Part shown: positions 28,900-37,076 of the stretch, piece after piece | How positions within the stretch are numbered: the first letter of the stretch is position 1 | Layout: every line of letters starts with the position of its first letter | Translations under genes and position numbers: made by a program | NCBI RefSeq assembly: GCF_900101335.1 | Contig: NZ_FNKA01000001.1 | Coordinates: 1,116,001-1,180,000, forward strand | DNA: 64,000 bases | Direction of reading: 5' to 3' | Source: Quadrisphaera sp. DSM 44207 | GTDB taxonomy: Bacteria > Actinomycetota > Actinomycetes > Actinomycetales > Quadrisphaeraceae | Notes under the pieces: generated by a model | The model's input: the letters and a program-made list of their open reading frames with translations, nothing else | Database searches by the model: none | Told to the model about the DNA's origin: nothing

Positions 28900-29630
28900 C
28901 GAGCCCCGACCCGACGCAGCACGCCGGGGCCCACCACCACGGCGCCGCGGGCCACCACCCGGGCCACCACCCGGGCCACGGCGGCCACGGCGGCGAGCCC
29001 TCCGTCGCCGTCCCCGACGACGTGGAGCGGTTCTGGGAGGACCTGTACCGCCCCGGTCCCCGCTGGAGCGGGAACCCGAACCCGGCGCTGGTCGACGTCG
29101 CCTCGCCCCTGCCCCCCGGCACCGCCCTCGACCTCGGCTGCGGCGAGGGCGGCGACGCCCTGTGGCTCGCCGGGCGGGGGTGGCGGGTGACCGCCGTCGA
29201 CGTCTCCGCCACGGCCCTGGAGCGGCTGGCCGCCAGCGCCGCGGCGGCCGGCCTCGCGGAGCGCCTCGAGATCGGACGGCACGACCTCACCGCCTCCTTC
29301 CCGGACGGCGCCTTCGACCTCGTCTGCGCCTGCTACCTGCACAGCCCCGTGCCGATGGACCGCGACCGGGTGCTGCACCGGGCCGCGCAGGCCGTCGCCC
29401 CCGGCGGGGTGCTGATCGTCGTCGACCACGAGTGGATGAGCCCGTGGTCGTGGACCGACGCCGACGCCGCGTCCAGCGCCGCGCCGCAGGTGCTCGACGC
29501 CCTCGGCCTCGACCCCGCCGAGTGGCGCACGTCCCGCGCCGGGGCCCCGCGACGGGGTGCCACCACCCCGGACGGGGAGGCCGTGACCGTCACCGACCTG
29601 GTCCTCGCCCTCACCCGGCGCGCCTCCTGA
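28896..29630 (+). CDS. SAM-dependent methyltransferase with His-rich N-terminus
   Basis: A 244-residue class I methyltransferase. Motif I is ALDLGCGEGGDALWLAGRGW, followed by VTAVDVSATALERL, FDLVCACYLHSP and GGVLIVVDHEWMSPW. The core resembles TehB-like and thiol/metalloid methyltransferases. The first 35 residues are unusual: about a dozen His with Gly, Pro and Ala (HHHGAAGHHPGHHPGHGGHG), a potential metal-binding tail. Its GTG start overlaps the stop of the flavoprotein (GTGA). Substrate unknown; metal, metalloid or thiol methylation is a reasonable guess. Confidence 0.9.
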   Translation: MTSPDPTQHAGAHHHGAAGHHPGHHPGHGGHGGEPSVAVPDDVERFWEDLYRPGPRWSGNPNPALVDVASPLPPGTALDLGCGEGGDALWLAGRGWRVTAVDVSATALERLAASAAAAGLAERLEIGRHDLTASFPDGAFDLVCACYLHSPVPMDRDRVLHRAAQAVAPGGVLIVVDHEWMSPWSWTDADAASSAAPQVLDALGLDPAEWRTSRAGAPRRGATTPDGEAVTVTDLVLALTRRAS

Positions 29631-29631
29631 G

Positions 29632-29658
29632 GCGCCGCGCCGTCCGGCTCCGCGGCGC
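29632..29658. terminator. Terminator-like hairpin between convergent genes
   Basis: An 8-bp perfect stem (GCGCCGCG with CGCGGCGC) with an 11-base loop immediately after the methyltransferase stop and before the TetR stop on the other strand. Confidence 0.5.
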
Positions 29659-29669
29659 AGCGGGTCCCC

Positions 29670-30329
29670 TCACCGCGCCCGCGCGAGGTCTCCGGTCAGG
29701 TAGTGCTGGACGGTGGGCGCGAGGAGGGCGACGACCTCGTCGCGCTCGAGGCTGGCCAGCGGCTCGACGTGGAGGACGAACCGGGCGACGACCGTGCCGA
29801 GCAGGTGGGAGCTGGCCAGCAGCGCCCGCAGCTCGGGCCGGTCGGTCCCCAGGCCGGGGGCCACCTGGCGCAGGACGCGGGCGCTGAGGAAGTCGCGCAG
29901 CAGGTCGGCGGCCTGCTCGGTGGTCACGGCCGAGCGGAACATCGTCAGCAGGGGCGCGGCGGTGGCCGGGTCCTCCCACAGGCCCAGGTAGGTGCGCACC
30001 ATCCGCTCCCCCAGGCCCTCGACGGGCCCGGCCAGGACGGTGGCGACGCGCTGGGGCAGGTCGGGCGGGAGGTCCACGGCGGCGGCGAACAGGTCGTCCT
30101 TGCTGCCGTAGAAGTAGCGGATCAGGGCCACGTCCACTCCGGCGGCGGCAGCGATGGTGCGCAGGCTGGTGGCGCTGTAGCCGGTGGCGGCGAACTGCTC
30201 GCGCGCGGCGGTCAGGATCGCCGCCCGGGTGCCGCTGTGCCCGCGCCGGCGCCCGCTGGGCCGCTGGGGCGGCTCCGCCGTTCCCGCCGACCCCTCCTCG
30301 CGGACCTCGCCGGACGCGCGCGCGCTCAT
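29670..30329 (-). CDS. TetR-family regulator
   Basis: A 219-residue TetR/AcrR repressor. After a low-complexity start, the helix-turn-helix reads AAREQFAATGYSATSLRTIA then AAGVDVALIRYFYGSKDDLF. The C-terminal ligand domain (LTMFRSAVTTEQAADLLRDF) belongs to a common actinobacterial subgroup. It is divergent from the NmrA-type gene; a 32-bp perfect palindrome in the shared promoter region is the obvious operator, so it probably represses that gene and itself. Confidence 0.93.
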   Translation of the reverse strand: MSARASGEVREEGSAGTAEPPQRPSGRRRGHSGTRAAILTAAREQFAATGYSATSLRTIAAAAGVDVALIRYFYGSKDDLFAAAVDLPPDLPQRVATVLAGPVEGLGERMVRTYLGLWEDPATAAPLLTMFRSAVTTEQAADLLRDFLSARVLRQVAPGLGTDRPELRALLASSHLLGTVVARFVLHVEPLASLERDEVVALLAPTVQHYLTGDLARAR

Positions 30330-30378
30330 CGACCGCCTCCCTCGTGGCAGCGCCCACCGTACATCCCCACCTGTTGAC

Positions 30379-30410
30379 TTCTACGACTGTAGATATCTAC
30401 AGTCGTAGAA
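30379..30410. promoter_or_regulatory. Perfect 32-bp palindrome, TetR operator candidate, overlapping a promoter
   Basis: Positions 30379-30410 form a fully perfect inverted repeat centred between 30394 and 30395, with inner core CTGTAGATATCTACAG. A plus-strand promoter overlaps it: TTGACT (30374-30379) and TACAGT (30398-30403), 18 bases apart, serving the gene at 30478. AT content is far above the surroundings. Bound repressor would cover the -35 to -10 region. Confidence 0.8.
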
Positions 30411-30477
30411 CACCGGCTTCGGCGGCTGCTCGGGCGACCGCCCCACCGCCGGTGCGCAGGAGGAAGGAGAGGCCCTC

Positions 30478-31347
30478 GTGATCCTCGTGACCGGAGCCAC
30501 CGGAGCGCTCGGCTCCGCCGTGCTCGCCGGCCTGCTGCAGCGCACCGACGCCGCGGACGTCGCCGTGCTCGTGCGCGACGCGTCCAGGGCCGCCGACCTC
30601 GCCGACCGCGGCGTCTCGGTGCGCGTCGGCGACTACGACGACACCGCCGCCCTGGACGCCGCCGTGGCCGGCGTCGAGCGGGTCCTGCTCGTCGCGAGCA
30701 ACGACCCCGACCACGAGAGGCGGGTCCAGCAGCACCAGAACGCCGTCGACGCCGCCGCCCGCGCCGGCGTGGGCCTGCTCGGCTTCACCAGCCGGTCGCT
30801 GCGGGACGGGTCGGCCTCGGTGAACCCCTTCATGGGCGACTACCTGCGCACCGAGGAGCGCATCGCCGCCAGCGGGCTGCCCCACCTGCTCTTCCGCAAC
30901 GCCCTCTACCTCGACACCGTCCCGCTCTACGTCCAGGGCCCGCGCGTGTTCGAGACCGGCATCCGGCTGCCCACCGGCGACGGTGCGGTCGCGTACGCCC
31001 TGCGCCGGGAGATGGGCGAGGCCATCGCCGACGCGATGCTCGACCACGCCGGCACCAGCGCCGCCCGCGTGATCGCCGCCCCCCGCGCCTACGGCTTCGA
31101 CGACGTGGCGGCCGCCCTCACCGAGATCTCGGGCAGGACCGTCACGTACACGCCGGTCTCCGACGAGGAGTGGCTCGCCGGCGCGGTGCGGGCCGGAGTG
31201 CCCGAGCACCGCGCCCGCCAGGTCCTCGGCTTCTCCTGCGACATCCGCGACCACCAGCTGGAGGAGACCAGCACCGACCTGCAGGCGCTGCTGGGCCGCG
31301 AGCCCGCTCCCCTGCAGCAGGGGCTGCGCGAGGTCTTCGGCCTCTGA
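30478..31347 (+). CDS. NmrA-type NAD(P)-binding oxidoreductase (QOR2-like)
   Basis: A 289-residue atypical short-chain dehydrogenase. The cofactor loop is ILVTGATGALGSAVLAGLLQ, followed by VAVLVRDASRAADLADRGV. The rest follows QorB/NmrA-like quinone reductases (DYLRTEERIAASGLPHLLFR, NALYLDTVPLYV). The catalytic Tyr-Lys pair of classical SDRs is absent, as usual in this group. GTG start with a GGAGGAAGGAGA site. It is probably controlled by the divergent TetR in response to an electrophile or quinone. Confidence 0.9.
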   Translation: MILVTGATGALGSAVLAGLLQRTDAADVAVLVRDASRAADLADRGVSVRVGDYDDTAALDAAVAGVERVLLVASNDPDHERRVQQHQNAVDAAARAGVGLLGFTSRSLRDGSASVNPFMGDYLRTEERIAASGLPHLLFRNALYLDTVPLYVQGPRVFETGIRLPTGDGAVAYALRREMGEAIADAMLDHAGTSAARVIAAPRAYGFDDVAAALTEISGRTVTYTPVSDEEWLAGAVRAGVPEHRARQVLGFSCDIRDHQLEETSTDLQALLGREPAPLQQGLREVFGL

Positions 31348-31365
31348 GCCGGACGTCCTCGACGG

Positions 31366-32724
31366 TCACGACCCGCACGGCAGCTCCACCGCCACGGTGG
31401 TGGGCCCACCGGGCGGGGAGGTCACGACCAGGGTGCCGTCGTGGGCCTCGACGCGGCGGCGGACGCCGGCCAGGCCCGGCCCACCGCCCTCCTGCGCCTC
31501 CCCGCTCCCGTCGTCGACGACGCGCAGGTGCAGCCGCTCCCCACGGCGGTGGGCGGTGACCACGACCTGCGCGGCCCCGCCGCGCCGGGCGGCGCCCGTC
31601 AGGGCCTCGGCCACCACGGAGTAGGCGGTGGCCTCCACGGACGCCGGGCACCGGCCGGGCACGTCGACGTCGACGCGGGTGGGCACCGGGCTGGCGGCGG
31701 CCAGCCCGGTCAGCGCCCCGGCCAGCCCCCGGTCGGCGAGCACCGGGGGCAGGATGCCGCGGGCGACCCCCCGCAGCTCCTCCAGGGCCTGCTCGGCGGC
31801 GCCGTGCGCCTGCTCGAGCAGGGGCCCGAGCACGACGTCGGCGCGGGTGGGGTCGCGCTCCAGCGCGCGTCGGGCGGCCCCGAGCAGCACGGTGACGGCG
31901 ACCACCCGGTTCTGGGTGCCGTCGTGCAGGGCGCGCTCGATGCGCCGCAGCTCGACGGCGTGGGCGTCGAGGGCGGCGGCGCGGGTGGCGGCCAGCTGCG
32001 CCACCCGCAGCGTCAGGTCCGTTCCCGGGGGCGGGGCCAGCAGGCGCCGTGCAGGCGCCGCCTGCAGCCGGGCCGCGCCCGGGCTGAGCCAGACGATGGC
32101 GGCGACCCAGACCAGGCCCAGCACCAGCGGGGCGACGGTGTCGCCCCACTCGTGCGCGGTGCCCCAGCCCACGGAGGTGCTCGTCGAGCCGGGGGGCGCC
32201 GCCCGCCAGTACAGCGGGAACAGCAGGTCGCGCACGGCCAGGGCGGGCAGCAGCACACCGGCCAGGCCGAGCAGCAGCCCGGCGGTGGCGTGCCAGAGCA
32301 GCCACGTCAGCTCCCGCCGCAGAGCGCGGTCGGCGGCGGCCTCTCGCAGCCGCTCCGGCGCCGGGCCCGGCGGCACCACCTCCGGGCCCCACTGGCCCAG
32401 CCGCTCCCGCTCCAGGTCGGCGGCGGCGCGCACCGCCCGCAGGACCGGCGGCACCGCGAGCAGCCCTCCCCGCACCAGGCAGGCCAGGGCGGTGAGCACC
32501 ACCCCGAGCATGACGAGGAGGGCCAGCAGCGCGGTGCCGAACCCGCCCGCGAGCTGCTGCAGCGCCGCGAAGCCGCGCTGGGCCACCCGGGCCACCCGGG
32601 CCACCCGGACCGCTCGAGGCTCCCGCACCCTGACGTCCGCGACGTCCGCGACCTCGACGTCACGGGCGTCGTAGACCTCACGGGCGTCGCGGACGCCGGA
32701 CGCGCTGCGCTGCTGCACCGGCAT
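31366..32724 (-). CDS. Orphan NarL-type sensor histidine kinase with altered N-box
   Basis: A 452-residue membrane kinase. The first 50 residues carry short repeats (VARVARVA). Helices lie at about 63-85, 143-165 and 197-215. The HisKA_3 phospho-acceptor block is RRIERALHDGTQNRVVAVTV (His267). In the ATPase domain the N-box reads VVAEALTGAARRGGA: the Asn expected in ALTNAARH-type motifs is Gly377, and the following His is also missing. G1 (VVDDGSG) and G2 (GPGLAGVRRRV) are kept. No response regulator gene is next to it. It may be inactive as a kinase or have moved to a phosphatase role. Confidence 0.85.
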   Translation of the reverse strand: MPVQQRSASGVRDAREVYDARDVEVADVADVRVREPRAVRVARVARVAQRGFAALQQLAGGFGTALLALLVMLGVVLTALACLVRGGLLAVPPVLRAVRAAADLERERLGQWGPEVVPPGPAPERLREAAADRALRRELTWLLWHATAGLLLGLAGVLLPALAVRDLLFPLYWRAAPPGSTSTSVGWGTAHEWGDTVAPLVLGLVWVAAIVWLSPGAARLQAAPARRLLAPPPGTDLTLRVAQLAATRAAALDAHAVELRRIERALHDGTQNRVVAVTVLLGAARRALERDPTRADVVLGPLLEQAHGAAEQALEELRGVARGILPPVLADRGLAGALTGLAAASPVPTRVDVDVPGRCPASVEATAYSVVAEALTGAARRGGAAQVVVTAHRRGERLHLRVVDDGSGEAQEGGGPGLAGVRRRVEAHDGTLVVTSPPGGPTTVAVELPCGS

Positions 32725-32880
32725 CCCACCTCCTGCTCGGCGACCCTAGGTCGCCGCGGGGTCGCCGTCGGTACAGCCTGCTGCACCTCGTGCCGTCCAG
32801 TGCGCGGGATCGATCCCCGGGGCGGGGACGGGGAGCCTTGACGGGTCAGAGCCCGACGGCCCGTCGAAGGAGTGGTCCTC

Positions 32881-33192
32881 GTGCCCGCTCGCCCCCCGAC
32901 CGCTCCCGCTGCCGCGCCGGCGTCCTCGGGCCGCCGCTGGAGGGTGCCGGCCGTGCTGGCCTCGGCAGCGGCGGCCCTGGTCCTCAGCGGCTGCGCCGCC
33001 GGAGTCGCTCCCCCGTCCGCCGGCGGGAACGGCGCAGCCGCGGGGGACCGGCCCGACGTCGTGCAGCACCTGGACCTCCTGGCCGGTCTGGTGCTCCAGG
33101 CCGTCACCGGCCGCCCGGTGGAGGCGACCATCCGCCGGATCATGGAGCCGCTGCACCTGGAGGACGTCTACTGGCCCGGGGCGGGGACGTAG
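32881..33192 (+). pseudogene. Truncated serine hydrolase (class C beta-lactamase-like) lipoprotein
   Basis: A 103-residue remnant. It starts with a good lipoprotein signal (PAVLASAAAALVLSGCAAG) and then jumps to DLLAGLVLQAVTGRPVEATI and RRIMEPLHLEDVYWPG, a block found in the middle of class C beta-lactamase/penicillin-binding-like hydrolases after the catalytic Ser-x-x-Lys. The Ser-x-x-Lys part and all later motifs are missing, so both an internal deletion and a 3' truncation have happened. The 3' end overlaps the MFS gene on the other strand. Confidence 0.7.
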
Positions 33193-34426
33193 AGCATCCG
33201 CGGAGCGGGCCCCGGATCCCACCGGAGGACGCAGCGTCGCGGCGCGGTGCGCGGACCGCGCCGGCGGCGGCCCCGGAGAGCAGGACGGCGACCAGCACCA
33301 CCAGCAGGGCGCGGGAGAGCCCCACCCGCTCACCGAGGGCCCCGATCAGCGGCGGGCCGACGAGGAAGGCGCCGTACCCGACGGTGGAGACGACGCCGAC
33401 CCGGGCCGCCGCCCGGGTCGGGTCGTCGGCGGCGGCGGACATCCCGACGGGGAAGCCGAGCGCGGTGCCGGTGCCCCACAGCGCCACCCCGAGCACCGCG
33501 ACGGGCGCCGTGGGGGCGAGGACGACCAGGGCCAGGCCGGCGGCGGCGCAGCCCGCGGAGGCGCGCACCACCAGGACGCGGCCGAACCGGTCCAGCACCC
33601 GGGCGCCGGCGAGGCGGGTGAGGAGCACGGCGGTGAGGAAGACGCCGAGCACCGCGGCGCCGGCGCCCTGACCGATGTGGTGGTCGTCGACCACGACCAG
33701 GCCGATCCAGTCGTTGGCGCTGCCCTCGGCGAAGGCGGCGCCGAAGACCACCGATCCGATCAGCAGCACCTGGGGCTCGCGCCACGCGCTCGGCGCCCTC
33801 CCGGTGCCGACGTCGGGTGCGACGGCGGGGACGTCGGCGGCGGGAGCGGGGGCCGGGACGCGGGTGGGGGCGTCGGCGGGCAGGCCCCGCACCAGCACCA
33901 CCAGGGCGGCGGCGGCCGCCAGGCCCGCGCCGGCGGCGTGGGGGCCGACCGGGACGCCGGCGGAGGCGAGCAGCACGGCGCTGCCCGCTCCGACGAGGCT
34001 GCCGAGGCTGAAGGCGGCGTGCAGGCGCGGCATGAGGGTGCGATTCAGCACCTCCTCGGCCGCCGCTCCGGAGACGTTCATGGCCACGTTGAGCACGGCG
34101 TTGCCGGCGCCGACGACGGCCAGGACGGCGAAGGCGGCGGGCAGCGAGGACGATCAGGTGACGACCGCCCCGGCGCCGGCCACCCCCGCGGCGGCCACGA
34201 CGGCGAAGGCGGCGACCGTGCGGGTGGCGCCCAGGCGCGCGACGACGCAACCGGCCAGCAGCAGCCCGGTGACCGCGCCGCTGGAGACGCCGAGGACCAG
34301 CAGCCCCACCTGGCTGGTGGAGGCTGCGAGCTCGTCGCGCACCGCGGGCAGCCGCGAGAGCAGGCTGACGACGAGGAACCCGGCGGCGGTGAAGACCCCC
34401 AGCAGGCTCCGGTACCAGCGCCGCAC
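33140..34426 (-). pseudogene. MFS transporter interrupted by an in-frame TGA
   Basis: The reading frame encodes a 12-helix major facilitator protein (about 400 aa) but has a TGA at 34154-34156, codon 91. Before it: MRRWYRSLLGVFTAAGFLVV and TRTVAAFAVVAAAGVAGAGA. After it, in the same frame: LPAAFAVLAVVGAGNAVLNV, AMNVSGAAAEEVLNRTLMPR and the C-terminal half ending near ALLVVLVAVLLSGAAAG. Both parts look intact, so the stop is a recent nonsense change or a sequencing error. The 3' end runs on into the hydrolase remnant. The GTG start is two bases after the SDR stop. Confidence 0.8.
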
Positions 34427-34427
34427 C

Positions 34428-35189
34428 TCAGCCGGCGAAGACGGCGACGGCGCCGCGGCCGCCGTCGACGTCCAGGCAGGCGCCGTGCACGCCGAACGCC
34501 TCGTCGCTGGCCAGGGACACCGCGGCGGCGGCGATCGCGCTCGGGGGCAGGATCCGTCCGTAGGGCGTGCCCGCCATCGCGGCCGCGCCGGGGTCGGGAC
34601 GCTGCGGGTCCTCGCGGACCACGCCCGGCGCGATGGCGTTGACCCGCACTCCGGCCGGCCCGAACTCGGCCGCCCAGTCCCGGGTGAGCACCTCGATCGC
34701 CGCCTTGCTGGCGGTGTAGGCGACGACCCCGGCGGTGCCGGGCCGCGCCATCCAGGAGCTGGTGTTGACGACCGCCCCGCCGCCGCGCGCGGCCATGGCC
34801 GGGGCCAGGCGGGCGACGAGGAAGAAGGGCGCCTTGACGTTGACCGCCCACACCGCGTCCAGCGCCGCCTCGTCGGTCTCCGCGGTGCCCGCGACCGGCA
34901 CCACCGCGGCGTTGTTGACCAGGACGTCGACGCGGCCGCCGAGGGCCCGCTCGGCGCGGTCCGCGAGGTCGTGCGAGGTCGCGACGGTGCCGTCGAGGTC
35001 GGCGGGCACGAACACCGCCCGCCCTCCGGCAGCGGCGACGGCCTCGACGACGGCCCGGCCGCGCCCGGCGTCCCGGCCGCTGACGGCCACGTGCGCGCCC
35101 TGCGCGGCGAAGGCCTCGGCGACCGCCCGCCCGATGTTGCTCGTCGCCCCGGTCACCAGCGCGGTCTTCCCCGACAGCCTCGTCCCCAC
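34428..35189 (-). CDS. Short-chain dehydrogenase/reductase
   Basis: A 253-residue classical SDR. Cofactor loop: GKTALVTGATSNIGRAVAEA; DVLVNNAAVVPVAG; catalytic Ser and Tyr-x-x-x-Lys in GAVVNTSSWMARPG and VVAYTASKAAIEVLTRDW; then VRVNAIAPGVV. All catalytic residues are present. It forms a two-gene operon with the interrupted MFS gene and is divergent from a TetR regulator. Substrate unknown. Confidence 0.92.
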   Translation of the reverse strand: MGTRLSGKTALVTGATSNIGRAVAEAFAAQGAHVAVSGRDAGRGRAVVEAVAAAGGRAVFVPADLDGTVATSHDLADRAERALGGRVDVLVNNAAVVPVAGTAETDEAALDAVWAVNVKAPFFLVARLAPAMAARGGGAVVNTSSWMARPGTAGVVAYTASKAAIEVLTRDWAAEFGPAGVRVNAIAPGVVREDPQRPDPGAAAMAGTPYGRILPPSAIAAAAVSLASDEAFGVHGACLDVDGGRGAVAVFAG

Positions 35190-35206
35190 GGCAGGTCCTC
35201 CTCTGG

Positions 35207-35267
35207 AAGTAAGCGGATACTTGTATACAGCTGTCGTGCAGCGGAGTCAACAACCGCATACTTGCGT
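35207..35267. promoter_or_regulatory. Operator-like repeats between SDR and tetR
   Basis: The 93-base divergent region holds several related AT-richer elements: an inverted pair AAGTA/TACTT (35207-35222), an 8-bp palindrome TGTATACA (35222-35229), and a repeat of the GCATACTTG type (35256-35264; first copy GGATACTTG at 35215-35223). They are likely binding sites for the TetR protein and the promoters it overlaps. Confidence 0.5.
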
Positions 35268-35282
35268 CGCTAGGCTGGAGGT

Positions 35283-35861
35283 GTGGTCCGGGACGCGGCA
35301 GCGACGCGCGCGCGCATCCTGCGGGCGGCCGTGGACGAGTTCGCCGCCCACGGCCTGGCCGGCGGGCGGGTCGACCGCATCGCCCGGGCCGCCGGCGCCA
35401 ACGTGCGCTCCCTCTACGTCTACTACGGCAACAAGGAGCGGCTCTTCCACGCCGCCGTCACCGAGGCGCTGCACGCCCTGGGCGAGGAGGTGCCGGTCAC
35501 CCCCGAGGACCTGGCCGGCTTCGCCGGGCGCACCTTCGACTGGCTGCTGGCCCACCCCGACGCCGTCCGGCTCAGCCGCTGGCGGTTCCTGGAGGCTCCG
35601 GACGCCGGGCCGGACGACACCGGCGTCTACGCCGACCTGACCGCCCGCATGATGGAGGACCCCGCGCGCTCCCCGCACGCCCTGCCGGCGGCGGACGTGC
35701 TGGTCCTCGTGCACGGCATGGCCGCCGCCTGGGTCAGCACGTCGCGGGACCTGCTCAGCGCCGACGGCCGCGACCCGCAGGACCCCGTGCGCGTGGCCGA
35801 CCACCGCGCCGCCCTGGTCGAGGCCGTCCGGCGCCTGGGCGCGCCGCCCGCGACAGGATGA
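35283..35861 (+). CDS. TetR-family regulator coupled to a beta-lactamase gene
   Basis: A 192-residue TetR protein. The DNA-binding part is [20 protein letters not shown] followed by [20 protein letters not shown]. The rest resembles the TetR subgroup with a DUF1956-like or WHG-type ligand domain ([20 protein letters not shown]). Its stop overlaps the ATG of the beta-lactamase (ATGA), so both are made from one message, while the SDR-MFS pair is transcribed in the opposite direction from the same spacer. Confidence 0.92.
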   Translation: MVRDAAATRARILRAAVDEFAAHGLAGGRVDRIARAAGANVRSLYVYYGNKERLFHAAVTEALHALGEEVPVTPEDLAGFAGRTFDWLLAHPDAVRLSRWRFLEAPDAGPDDTGVYADLTARMMEDPARSPHALPAADVLVLVHGMAAAWVSTSRDLLSADGRDPQDPVRVADHRAALVEAVRRLGAPPATG

Positions 35862-36832
35862 CGACCGTGACGACGACCCACCCCCCGCCCACCAGCCGCC
35901 CCGGCCGCGCGGCCCGCGCCGGGGTGGCCGCGGTGCTGGCGCTCATCCCGCTCACCGGGTGCTCCGCGACGGGGCAGCCGGCCGACCCCCCTGCGGCCAC
36001 GGCATCGAGCTCCGCCGCACCGTCCGCGCCCTCCTCGGCGCCGGCCTCCGCGGCGCAGGCCGCCTTCGCCCAGCTCGAGGCCGACCACGACGCCCGGCTC
36101 GGCGTCTACGCCCTCGACACCGGCTCCGGTCGCAGCGTCGAGCACCGCGCCGACGAGCGGTTCGCCCACGCCTCGACGTACAAGGCGCTGGCCGCCGCGG
36201 CCGTGCTGGAGCGGACTTCCTCGGCCGACCTGGAGCGGGTCGTCCCCGTCACGGACGCCGACCTGGTCACCCACTCCCCGATCGCCGAGCAGCGCGCGGG
36301 CACGGGCATGACCCTGCGCGAGGTGGCCGACGCCGCGATCCGCTACAGCGACAACACCGCCGGCAACCTGCTGCTGCGCGAGCTCGGCGGGCCCGACGGG
36401 TTCGAGCGGTCGCTGCGCAGCCTCGGCGACGCCGTCACCGACCCCGAGCGCCTCGAGACCGACCTGAACGAGGCCGTCCCGGGCGACGTCCGCGACACCA
36501 GCACCCCGAGGGCCCTGGCCACCGACCTGCACGCCTACGCCGTCGGCGACGCCCTTCCCGAGGACGACCGCGCCCTGCTCACCGGGTGGCTGCGCGAGAA
36601 CACCACCGGGGACGCCCTCGTGCGCGCCGGAGCCCCCGCCGGGTGGGTCGTCGGGGACAAGACCGGCGCCGGCGGCTACGGCACCCGCAACGACATCGCC
36701 GTCCTCTGGCCACCGTCCGGGGACCCGGTCGTGCTCGCGGTGCTGTCCAGCCGCGACGAGCCGGACGCCGACCACGACGACGCGCTCGTCGCCGACGCCA
36801 CGCGGGTCGCGCTCGCCGCGCTCACCGGATGA
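35858..36832 (+). CDS. Class A beta-lactamase (lipoprotein)
   Basis: A 324-residue serine beta-lactamase. The lipoprotein signal ends PLTGC with Cys35, followed by a Pro/Ser/Ala tether. All active-site motifs are intact: Ser-Thr-Tyr-Lys (Ser106, Lys109), Ser-Asp-Asn (from residue 164), Glu200 of [11 protein letters not shown] in the omega loop, and Lys-Thr-Gly (Lys268) in [14 protein letters not shown]. This gives a functional-looking, surface-anchored penicillinase. Being translationally coupled to TetR rather than to a BlaI/BlaR or AmpR system is unusual. Confidence 0.95.
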   Translation: MTTVTTTHPPPTSRPGRAARAGVAAVLALIPLTGCSATGQPADPPAATASSSAAPSAPSSAPASAAQAAFAQLEADHDARLGVYALDTGSGRSVEHRADERFAHASTYKALAAAAVLERTSSADLERVVPVTDADLVTHSPIAEQRAGTGMTLREVADAAIRYSDNTAGNLLLRELGGPDGFERSLRSLGDAVTDPERLETDLNEAVPGDVRDTSTPRALATDLHAYAVGDALPEDDRALLTGWLRENTTGDALVRAGAPAGWVVGDKTGAGGYGTRNDIAVLWPPSGDPVVLAVLSSRDEPDADHDDALVADATRVALAALTG

Positions 36833-37055
36833 GCCGGGCGGGCACCTCGACCTGGACGGGGTCTCCCGCGTCCCCGGTCAGGTCCGTGTCGACGACCCGG
36901 GTCCGCTCCTCGGTGCCCAGGTCCGCGGTGGGGGTCCGGGACTGCTCGACCCCGGCGTCGTCGAAGGCCCGGGCGGTGGCGCGTCCGGTGCCGGTGCCGG
37001 CACCGGTGACGAACGCGGTCCTGCCGGGGAAGCGCTGCGCGTCTGCCGTGGTCGT
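36822..37055 (-). pseudogene. SDR remnant with damaged start codon
   Basis: A 77-codon frame on the minus strand begins TTTADAQRFPGRTAFVTGAG and continues TGTGRATARAFDDAG, the cofactor loop of a short-chain dehydrogenase. It then passes straight to an unrelated-looking tail (DLGTEERTRVVDTDLTGDAG) and a TGA. The first codon after a good GAAGGA site is ACG, one base from ATG. Two thirds of the enzyme is missing. It lies between bla and the alcohol dehydrogenase gene. Confidence 0.55.
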
Positions 37056-37076
37056 GGGTCCTTCCGCGGTCTCGTG

